Below are positions 1 to 9,900 of a stretch of 64,000 nucleotides of DNA, piece after piece (the stretch's first letter is position 1; each line of letters begins with the position of its first letter). Where the stretch lies: the NCBI GenBank assembly GCA_013823565.1, contig PNMI01000001.1:296955-360954 (forward strand), given 5' to 3'. Position numbers and translations under genes: made by a program. The notes under the pieces are model-generated. The model was given only the letters and a program-made list of their open reading frames with translations. It did not search any database and was not told the origin of the DNA. This stretch comes from Sphingobacteriaceae bacterium. GTDB lineage: Bacteria > Bacteroidota > Bacteroidia > B-17B0 > Aurantibacillaceae.

Positions 1-2
1 TT

Positions 3-2567
3 ATGGATGATCAGCATGTTGTTACACTGAATTCTATAGCAGGCATCAATCATATCCATTCTCATGGATTAGATGGATATATAACAATTATAAAAGTTCA
101 AAGTGTTGGTTTATATTTTTTAAAATACGTTGGTGAGAGTGAAATATTTTTAAATGGATTACCTATACAATTAAATTATGTTTACATACTTGCTCCAGGA
201 AGTACGATTCGTTTGCCAAGAGGTACAAGTTATTATAGTGAAATTGCTAATACTTTTTCAACTAAGTATGATTACACAAAACTTAAATTTTCAGTTAATA
301 ATTTAGAGTATACTTTTCCAAATGGAAAAAAAGCTCTTCATAATGTAAATCTTGAGGAGAAGTCTGGAACGCTGGTTGGAATCATGGGAGCCAGTGGAGC
401 AGGTAAAACTACCTTATTAAATACCTTGTGTGGTCTAGAAAAACCTTCAGCTGGAATTATTTCTATTAACGGTGTTGATGTGTTTAATAACAAAGATTTA
501 ATTGATGGTTTAATTGGTTATATAGCACAAGATGATTTATTGTTTGAAGATTTAACGGTTTATCAAAATTTATATTACAATGCTGAGCTTTGTTTTAAGG
601 ATTATGACCAAGTTAAATTGCATAAATTGGTTCTGCAAACATTAAATAACTTGGGGCTTCTTGAGATTAAAGATATTATGGTTGGTAGTCCATTAAATAA
701 GAAGATTAGTGGAGGCCAACGTAAGCGCTTAAACATCGCCTTAGAATTAATTAGAGAACCAGCCGTTTTATTTGTAGACGAACCAACATCAGGACTTTCT
801 TCAAGAGATAGTGAAAACGTGATGGATTTACTAAAAGAATTGTCTCAGAAAGGAAAATTGATTTTTGTGGTTATTCATCAACCATCTTCTGATATTTTTA
901 AAATGTTTGATAAGTTAATTTTATTAGATGTAGGTGGTTATCAAATTTATTATGGTAATCCTGTAGAAGGGGTTATGTATTTTAAAAAAGCAACTAACCA
1001 GTTAAATAGTGATATTGGCGAATGCGATTCTTGTGGAAACGTAAATCCTGAATTAATTTTTAATTTAATTGAATCAAAGGAAATTGATGAATATGGAACG
1101 TTTACGGATAAGCGTAAATTTTCTCCTTTAGATTGGAACGAATTATACAATAAAAAACAATCAGAAAAAACGGATTATGTTGATTCAGACGAGGTATTTG
1201 AAAAGCCTATTCCAAATAACACAATACCATCTAGGCTAAAACAACTAATCGTTTTTTTAAAGCGTGATTTATTATCTAAATTGGCTAATCGCCAATATTT
1301 ATTAATTAATTTATTAGAAGTACCTGCTCTTGCTGTCTTATTAGCATCATTAATTAGATATACTAATAAAACTCAAAATAATGGGGAATATACTTTTAAT
1401 GCTAATGAAAATATTCCTGCGTATTTTTTTATGGCGATTTTAGTGGCATTATTAGTTGGTTTAACGATTAGTGCCGAAGAAATTTATAAAGATCAAAAAA
1501 TATTAAAACGTGAGAAATTTTTAAAATTATCTCGTTTCTCGTATTTGTTTTCAAAAATCGTCATACTCTTTACAATTTCTTTAATTCAGTCTTTGTTATT
1601 ATGCACCGTAGGAAATTTAATTTTAGAAGTTCCAAATAACTTTATTGCACTTTACGTGATGGTATTCTCAGTTTTTTGTAGCGCCAATGTGATAGGATTA
1701 ATTTTGTCGTCAACATTCAACTCACCTGTTACAATCTATATTATTATTCCATTAATTATTATTCCTCAAATGTTATTAGGAGGAGCGATGTTTAGATTTT
1801 CTAAAATTAATGCTTTTTTTGGCGGCAGTAATCATAGTGTGCCTCCTGTGTCGGCTTGTATGGTATCAAGGTGGGCTTACGAAGGAATTATGGTTAATGA
1901 GTTTAGAAATAATAAGTACGAGAAAGACGTATTTGTATTAGATAAAATAGAAAGTAATTTAAATTTTAAATTAAGTTATGTATTACCGAAAATCGAAGAA
2001 TTAAAAGAAATTCGAGTTGAAAGAGATACACTCTTAAGTCAAAAAGAAAAAACTTTTATTGATTTGTTTGTTACTGAAAATTTGAAAAATGAATTTTTAC
2101 AAGCAGAGAAAAAATATGGAAAAATTGTTCTTGATAAAGAGAATGATTCAATTGCCTCATTAAAATCCGTATTAACTGAGAAATATAATTTCATATTAAA
2201 TCAAAAGGATACTTTAATCAAAAAACTTGAAGTTAAAGGTATTTTAAAGAGTAACTATACAAATAAGAGTGTTGAAGAGGCAGTGTCAAATAGTTTAGAG
2301 AAGGAGAAGATTGTATTAGATAGTGCTAATTTAAAATTTGTTCAGGTTATTGATCCAATTTTTCAAGATCCTGATTCTAATACTATGTTAGGATTAAACA
2401 CTTATATGTATTCACTTACTAAAAAGGTTGGAAATATGCTTGTTTCAACTTATACATACAACTTAATAATTATTTGGATTGTAAATGTGTTAGGCTTTGT
2501 ATTACTATATTTTGATGTACTCAAAAAATCATTTTCCATTTCACTTAAACGAAAAATTAAACAATAA
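3..2567 (+). CDS. FHA-like / ABC-2 type transporter (ATPase fused to permease), 5' end possibly cut by window edge
   Basis: An ATPase and a membrane domain lie on one chain, in the order of ABCG-type half transporters. Residues about 30-75 look like a divergent FHA-type beta domain. The nucleotide-binding domain follows: Walker A GASGAGKTT (129-137), signature ISGGQ (235-239), Walker B VLFVDE (255-260) and PTSGL. Hydrophobic segments begin near residue 430. A long, charged, predicted helical stretch (about 640-770) sits before the last membrane helix, where ABCG proteins have their large extracytoplasmic loop. The substrate is unknown. Frame 3 is open to the window edge, so the first ATG may be internal, and relatives I recall have longer N termini. 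A lipoprotein gene starts 6 bp downstream, suggesting one transcript. Confidence 0.85.
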   Translation: MDDQHVVTLNSIAGINHIHSHGLDGYITIIKVQSVGLYFLKYVGESEIFLNGLPIQLNYVYILAPGSTIRLPRGTSYYSEIANTFSTKYDYTKLKFSVNNLEYTFPNGKKALHNVNLEEKSGTLVGIMGASGAGKTTLLNTLCGLEKPSAGIISINGVDVFNNKDLIDGLIGYIAQDDLLFEDLTVYQNLYYNAELCFKDYDQVKLHKLVLQTLNNLGLLEIKDIMVGSPLNKKISGGQRKRLNIALELIREPAVLFVDEPTSGLSSRDSENVMDLLKELSQKGKLIFVVIHQPSSDIFKMFDKLILLDVGGYQIYYGNPVEGVMYFKKATNQLNSDIGECDSCGNVNPELIFNLIESKEIDEYGTFTDKRKFSPLDWNELYNKKQSEKTDYVDSDEVFEKPIPNNTIPSRLKQLIVFLKRDLLSKLANRQYLLINLLEVPALAVLLASLIRYTNKTQNNGEYTFNANENIPAYFFMAILVALLVGLTISAEEIYKDQKILKREKFLKLSRFSYLFSKIVILFTISLIQSLLLCTVGNLILEVPNNFIALYVMVFSVFCSANVIGLILSSTFNSPVTIYIIIPLIIIPQMLLGGAMFRFSKINAFFGGSNHSVPPVSACMVSRWAYEGIMVNEFRNNKYEKDVFVLDKIESNLNFKLSYVLPKIEELKEIRVERDTLLSQKEKTFIDLFVTENLKNEFLQAEKKYGKIVLDKENDSIASLKSVLTEKYNFILNQKDTLIKKLEVKGILKSNYTNKSVEEAVSNSLEKEKIVLDSANLKFVQVIDPIFQDPDSNTMLGLNTYMYSLTKKVGNMLVSTYTYNLIIIWIVNVLGFVLLYFDVLKKSFSISLKRKIKQ

Positions 2568-2573
2568 ATATCT

Positions 2574-3485
2574 ATGAAGAAATCCTTTATAAAAGTAGGA
2601 ATTATAGTTGCCTTGATGTCAACTTTTTCATGTTCTAATGATGCAGATACTAAAACAGAAGAACAAATATTAGCAGAATCAATTAATAAACCTACAGTTC
2701 AAATTAATAGAGCTGTATTTGATGAGATGATTCAATCGCTTCCTCAGCCTATTGAGATTGCTAATATTATTACAAAAGCAAAAATGCCATTTTCAAAGGA
2801 GATGTTAGTGCCAAGTGAAAATTCAGATAAATATTCGGATAAATATTTTCAAGCAATGGCATTTGGAGCTTATGGTGTTGATTTAGGCTATATTAACTTG
2901 AATGATAAGAAGATTTATGTTATTCAATATTTAGAAGCAATAAAAAATTTGGCAGAAGATTTAAAAGTCGAGCAATTTTTTGATTTCCATACTTTATATG
3001 AATTAAATAATAATAGACATAATGCTGATTCAATGATTCATATTTCAACAAAAAACTTTAATAAAATAGATGAGTTTTTAAGAGAAGAAAACAGAGGAGA
3101 GTTAAGCGTTTTAATGTTGATTGGTGCTTGGACTGAAGGAATGTATATGTTCGGTAAATTATATACTAAAGATCAAAATCCAGATTTATTAACTAGAATA
3201 GGAGAACAAAAAGTTGTATTTCAAAATATCACTTTAATATTAAATAAACTGAGTCAAATTGAGCACTTCAAGAAATTAAAGACGGATGTTGAGGCTATTA
3301 ATAAACTTTATGAAAAAGTAAAAATCAGTTATGTATATCACGAGCCGGAAACTCAAGAAGTTAACGGAGAGTTAGTTATTGTAGATAAAACGGAAACTAT
3401 AGTAGAACTTACAGAACAAGAGGCCTTTGAAATTATTAAATCAATTGAAGTTTTTCGTAAAAAGTATTTATTAATCAATAATTAA
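2574..3485 (+). CDS. Lipoprotein of unknown function
   Basis: 303 aa with a lipoprotein signal: positive MKK start, hydrophobic core and lipobox STFSC with the acylated Cys near residue 20. The mature part is charged and apparently mostly helical, with no motif I recognise. It starts 6 bp after the ABC transporter stop and ends 10 bp before the next gene, so co-transcription is likely. It could be a periplasmic or outer-membrane partner of the transporter, but only position supports that. Confidence 0.7.
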   Translation: MKKSFIKVGIIVALMSTFSCSNDADTKTEEQILAESINKPTVQINRAVFDEMIQSLPQPIEIANIITKAKMPFSKEMLVPSENSDKYSDKYFQAMAFGAYGVDLGYINLNDKKIYVIQYLEAIKNLAEDLKVEQFFDFHTLYELNNNRHNADSMIHISTKNFNKIDEFLREENRGELSVLMLIGAWTEGMYMFGKLYTKDQNPDLLTRIGEQKVVFQNITLILNKLSQIEHFKKLKTDVEAINKLYEKVKISYVYHEPETQEVNGELVIVDKTETIVELTEQEAFEIIKSIEVFRKKYLLINN

Positions 3486-3495
3486 AAATTTTAGC

Positions 3496-3951
3496 ATGAA
3501 AATTAGAAGTTTTGTCATAAAATGTTTGCTTCTTCTTATCATTCCATTAATGGGATTTAAGAAAGATAAATGTAATTCTGATGCTTTATACGAACAAGTA
3601 GTGAAGAAAGTAAAAAAGTTTTCAATTCTAAAAGATTATCGAATTTACATGAAGAAAAAAAAGAAATTGACCGCTGAAGATTACGAATACTTTACAATTC
3701 CTTTAAATAGAGGCGTTGTGTATAAGTTTCAAGCACTCAGCAATCCTGACTTTGAAGGTAAAATGATTATAAATTTATACACTACTCCTACTAAAGAGTA
3801 TATGTTTGCTACTACCTTAAGTCAAGGTACTAAAGCCGTACATGAATCAATAGAGTTTAAGTGTAATAGTACAGGTAATTACTGTATCGGATATTATTTC
3901 CAAGATGGACTAGAGGGCTGTGGAGTTGCTGTGTCTGCATTTCAACCTTAA
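3496..3951 (+). CDS. Small secreted Cys-containing protein, first copy of the T9SS module gene
   Basis: 151 aa with an N-terminal hydrophobic signal segment, a KCNSD motif just after it, then a lysine-rich stretch. The C-terminal half has KMIINLY, FKCNSTGNY and GCGV. The same series (PCESD, KMIINFY, YKCAATGVY, GCGI) occurs in the 146-aa product at 12772-13212, so the two are paralogues. Each sits directly upstream of a gene for a T9SS type B substrate. The fold looks like a small beta-domain with paired cysteines. Function unknown; a periplasmic or surface accessory to the neighbouring substrate is an inference from the repeated gene order. Confidence 0.75.
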   Translation: MKIRSFVIKCLLLLIIPLMGFKKDKCNSDALYEQVVKKVKKFSILKDYRIYMKKKKKLTAEDYEYFTIPLNRGVVYKFQALSNPDFEGKMIINLYTTPTKEYMFATTLSQGTKAVHESIEFKCNSTGNYCIGYYFQDGLEGCGVAVSAFQP

Positions 3952-3973
3952 TAAAATATTAATCAAAGATTAA

Positions 3974-6900
3974 ATGAGTAGAAGAATATTATACATATTC
4001 ATAATTGTTTTAATAACAAGATTTTCTTGTTATGCTACTCATATTGTAGGTGGGTCTCTTACTTATGTTTATAATGGAGGCTCAAATTATACCATTACTT
4101 TAAAATTATATAGAGATTGTGGCGCAGGAACCGCTGCTCTTCCAGGAAGTGTTCTTATTTCTGTTTTGGGAAATAATGGAGCGCCATTTTCACCTTCAAA
4201 AGATATTTCTATTCCATTAGGAACTGTGACTAATGTTCCTTCTAATTTAAGTCCTTGTGCTATTCCTCCTAATCCTCTTCCTTGTGTTCAGGAAGCTGTT
4301 TATACTAAAACTGTAAATAATTTACCTTCTAATTTTGGAGGCTATCATTTATACTATCAAATAGTTGCCAGAAACTTAACATTGACAAATGTTAACGCGG
4401 CTTGTAGTTGTATTGGAGAAAGTTTTTATGCACATATCCCTGGCACAAATGAAACTAATATTTGGAATGAAAATTTCTCCTTAGCAAACGGAACTACAAT
4501 AGATAATGGAACAACAGCATGGGCTACAACTTCAGGCTCTGTTGCTCCTAATTCGGCAATGGTTAATAATAATTTGTTTGAAATTAAAGGAGCTAATAAT
4601 GCTAAATACACATGGACTTCTCAAAATATAAATATTTCTTCTTGTACTTCTGTTGGTGTTACAGTTAATTTGAAAGAAAGCGGAACCTTGGATGCTAATG
4701 ATTCTATTTTAGTTTATTATAGATTAAATGGAGGCGCCATGACTTTATTTCCGACTAATGGTTTTAAAGCAGATGATTTTACAAGCGCACTAGCTTCAGT
4801 AACAGGATTAGTAGGAACAAATTTAGAAATTATTATTCGGACAAGATTTGATGGAAATTCACCTAATAGTGAAATTTATAAAATTGACGATATTGATGTA
4901 AATTGTTTCTCAGGACCTTTTATTTCTAATAGCAATCCTGTATTTAATTTATTCCCACCTTTATTTATATGTGTAAATCAACCATTTTCTTTCAATCATG
5001 CTGCTACAGATGTTGACGGAGATTCTTTAGTATATTCTCTTTATACACCTTTCGATGGAGATAATGCCGCGGGTCCTTTAGATCCTACATTCCCAGCAAA
5101 CACAGCTTCATTTACACCTATTACATTTTTACCTGGATTTTCTACAACAAGCCCTTTAGGTAGTCCACTTTCATTAAATTCTTCAACAGGCTTGTTAACT
5201 GGAACACCAACTATACAAGGTCAATTTGTTGTTGGAGTAATGGTAAAAGAATATCGTAATGGTGTTTATATTGGGCAGACCTTACGCGATTTTCAATTTA
5301 ATGTATTAAACTGTCCGCAGCCTCCACCAGCTATTACTCTTAATAATGTTTCTGTTAATGATGGTTGTAGTAAACCCCTTATTGCTTCTGGTATAACTGC
5401 TGCTTCAGCCACTTGGAATTCTATTTCTCCAGGAGCACCAGGCGCTTATAATAATTATTTATCGTGTACTTCTGGTTGTTTAACTCCTACTGTTTCTGCT
5501 ATAGGTACTCCACCTCCATTTGTTGACTATTTAGTTTGTGGAAATTCAATTTCTTGTGCAGGTACTTTTGTTTGTGATACATTGAGAGTTACTTTTAATT
5601 CAACGTTAGGTGTAAATATTCAACCTTCAAATCCAACTTTATGTTTTGGGCAAACTTCGACAACTTTAACGGCTTTGGGAAGTGGAGGAACCCCGCCTTA
5701 TTCTTATCTCTGGAACAATGTAAATGCTTCTCAAAATATTTTTGTTGGAGTTGGGACATACAATGTTAAAGTAACAGATGGTTCAGGATGTCCTCCTGCA
5801 TTTAATACTATTATTGTTACTTCTTATTCTGTTCCTATAAATGCTAATCCTGGTCCTGATAAAACTATATGTAAACAAAATCCTTTAGCTACTATTAACG
5901 CCACTGTAACTGGTGCTGTTGGAGGAATATGGTCTGGTGGGTTAGGGTCTTTCAGTCCTAACAATACAACTTTAACAAATTTAAATTATACTCCATCAGC
6001 AGCTGAATTAGCTGCAGGATCTGCTACATTATTTTTAACTACAACTGGAAATGGGAATTGTCCTTTAGATATAGATACATTAGTTATACAATATTCAAAT
6101 TTTACAGCCGCATCAACAACTTCAGTAATCAATATTAATTGTTTCGGTGAAACTAATGGATCATCTTCAATTTCGTTAACAGGAGGAACAGGTCCATTTT
6201 CTTATTCATGGTCTACAGTTCCCACTCAAACAACTAATTCAGTAACTAATTTATCTTTAGGCACGTATTCGATAACTGTTGTTGATGGAATTGGTTGTAC
6301 TCAAGTTTCCACAGTTGTTATTACGCAGCCGCCAGTAATGTCAATAATAAGTACAGCAACTAATGTATCGTGTAATGGAGGAAACAATGGTGCTTTAACA
6401 ACAACAGTTTCAGGTGGTACCTCACCTTATACATATTTGTGGTTAAACACAGGTCAAACAAGTTCAGGTATAAGTAATTTAGGTGCAGGAATCTATACCT
6501 TACAAGTAACAGATGCTAAAGGTTGCGTTACAACACATACAACTACAGTAACAGAACCAACAGTATTAAATGTAAGTTTAACAGGAACTAATGTGTCTTG
6601 TTTTAATGGAAGTACAGGAAGTGTAAGTTCAACCGTAAGCGGAGGTACATCAGGATATACTTATAGTTGGAGTCCAGGCGGAAGCACTGGATCATCTATA
6701 ACCAATGTTGTATCAGGAGCCTATACTTTAATAGTAACAGATAGTAAAGGCTGTGTAAAAAGTCAAACTACTACATTAACTCAACCCGCGGCATTGTTAG
6801 CTATACCAAGTGTAACTAATGAAAGTTGTAATTATTTAAATAATGGAATAGCTTCAATATCAGCATCAGGAGGAACATCAGGCTATACATATCAATGGTT

Positions 6901-9900
6901 ACCAGGATTACAAACAGCAACTAGTATTACTAATTTATCAGCAGGAGTTTATACAGTAAATGTAACAGATAGTCAAGGTTGCGTGACAACAACAATCGCT
7001 ACCGTAACAGAACCGTCTACCTTAAGTGTAAATATAAGTAATCAAATAAATGTAAGTTGTTTTGGAGGCAGTAATGGTTCTGTTAGTTCATCAGGTTTAG
7101 GAGGCACGCCAAATTACAGTTATAGTTGGTTGCCAGGCGGTTCAACAAATGCAGTATTAAGTGGAGTACAAGCAGGAACATATAGTTTAACAGTAACAGA
7201 TGCTAAGTCTTGCCAAACACAAACCACTGTGGTTATTACACAACCATCTGTATTAAATGTATCTGCTGGAGTAACAAATGTCTCCTGTAATGGAGGAAAT
7301 AATGGTATTATATCAATAAGTCCTACAGGAGGAAATAGCCCTTATTTACATACATTATTTCCTGGTAATATTGTCAGTTCCAATTTCGCTAGTTTATCTC
7401 CAGGGAATTATACTGTTGTGACTTCTGATGCAAATAATTGTTTAAATACAACTACGGTAAATGTTAGTCAACCAACTACTATATCATCAGTTGTAAGTTA
7501 CACTAATTCAAACTGTGGCTTTCAAAATGGTGTAGCCTCTATCGCAATTACTTCAGGCGGACTTCCACCATTTACTTATCAATGGTTGCCAAGTGGAGGA
7601 ACATCATCAGTTACAACAAATCTTTTTGCAGGTAGTTATTCTGTTACAGTGTTTGACGGAAATGGATGTTTGACATCTAATATTGTAAATATAAATGATA
7701 TTGAAGGCCCAGTCGTAAGTATTGCATCAACTACAAATGTAAGTTGCTATGGAGGTTCCAATGGTTCGGCAATAGCAACTTTTTCTGCTGGCACAGGCCC
7801 ATTTACATATAGTTGGAGCCCATCGGGAGGAAATTCTTTAGTAGCTAATTCTTTATCAATAGGGACATATGTTATTAAAGTGACAGATAATTTGGGTTGC
7901 ATTGGTTTAGCTACGACGCCATTAATAATTCAACCTTTGCCAATCACAACTGTATTGAGCCACACAAATGTATCCTGTTTTAACGGATCGAATGGAATAG
8001 CAAGTGTAGTTGCAAGTGGAGGAACTCCAGGCTATACGTACAGTTGGACGCCGACAGGAAATATAAGTTCAAGTATTTCAGGATTAACTTCGGGAACTTA
8101 TACAGTTCAGGTTAAGGATAGTTACAGTTGTACATCAACTAATACTATTGCTGTTACACAACCAACATCATCTATTTCTTTATCAGTTGTATCAAATTCA
8201 GTGTCATGTTTTGGAGGAACAAATGGTTCGGTAATAGCAACAGCTAACGGAGGAACGTTGCCATATAGTTATTTATGGAACGGAGTAGGTGTAAGTGGAA
8301 ATGTATTATCAAATATAACAGCGGGAACTTACACAGTAACAGGAACAGACTTTAATGGATGTGCAATAACAAACACTGTTGCAGTTATAGAGCCGCCAGT
8401 TATTTCTTTATTGATGAGTAGTGTAAATTCTAATTGTAGTAATGCAAGTGGACAAGCTTCAGTGTCTGCAACAGGAGGTGCTGGTTCATATACTTATCAA
8501 TGGAGTCCAAACGGAGTAATAAATTCATTAAATACAAATTTATTGTCAGGAAATTATTCAGTAACAGTTCAGGATGCGAACGGTTGTTCAGCAAGTAATA
8601 GTATTAGTGTGTTAAATAACCCAGCACCTACGGTTAATATAAGTGGAGTAAGTAATGTAAGTTGTTATGGAGGATCAAACGGTACAGCAACAGTAAATGT
8701 AGTTGGAGGTACAGGTCCTTTTATATATATCTGGAGTCCACTAGGGGGTAATGGGAATGTTGGAACAAATTTATCAGTTGGTATTTATACAGTTCAAGTA
8801 TTTTCAAATAATGGTTGTACTGTTCAAGCAACAACGCCAATGATAACACAACCTTTACCAATTACTACAGTGTTGAGTCATACAAATGTATCCTGTTTTG
8901 GAGGATCGAATGGAATGGCGAGTATAGTGGCAAATGGAGGAATGCCTGGATATACGTATAGTTGGACACCAGGAGGAAATACAAGTACAAGTATTTCAGG
9001 ATTAATTCAAGGAACTTACACAGTTCAGGTTAAGGATAGTTATAGTTGCACTTCAACTAATACAATTGTTGTTTCTCAACCAACATTATTAAGTGTCAAT
9101 ATTTCTTCTTTAACTAATGTAAGTTGCTTTGGAGGAAATGATGGAAATGCTACTTTAAATGTCTTGGGAGGCACATCTCCATTTTCGTATAACTGGCTTC
9201 CTTATGGTGGAAATGGATCTACTGTTTCTGGTTTAATAAATGGTACTTATACAGTAAATATTACAGATGTTAATAGTTGTGCAACTAGCACTATTATTAC
9301 TATAGCGCAACCAAGCATGGCTTTATCAGCAACTATAAATAGTACTGGAGCATCTTGTTTTGGAGGAACAGATGGAACAGCCACAGTTAATGTAATCGGA
9401 GGCACTACAAACTACAACTATCAATGGAGTCCAAATGGAGGAAATTTAAGTACAGCAACTAATTTAAGTGCTGGTAATTATTTAGTAACAATAAGTGATG
9501 CTAACAATTGCCAGTTAACTACTCCAATTTCTGTAAATCAACCATCTATTTTAACTGGCACTTTAATTACAGATGATGCAACTTGTGGTTTGGCAAATGG
9601 CTCAATTATTAGTCAAATTAATGGAGGAACAAGTCCATACTCTTACTCTTGGAATTCAGGAGCATATTCTACAGCCAATGTGATTAATATTCCAGCTAAT
9701 TCATATTCATTAAATGTAACAGATGCTAATAACTGTATGCTGACATATTCTACCATTGTAAATAATTTAGCAGGACCTACTATAGGCGTTGTATCCACTA
9801 CTTCGGTTTTATGTAATGGAGATAATAATGCAACAGCAACAGCAACAATTTCAAATGCAGTTTTGCCTTATAGCTTTAATTGGATGCCAAATGGAAGTAA

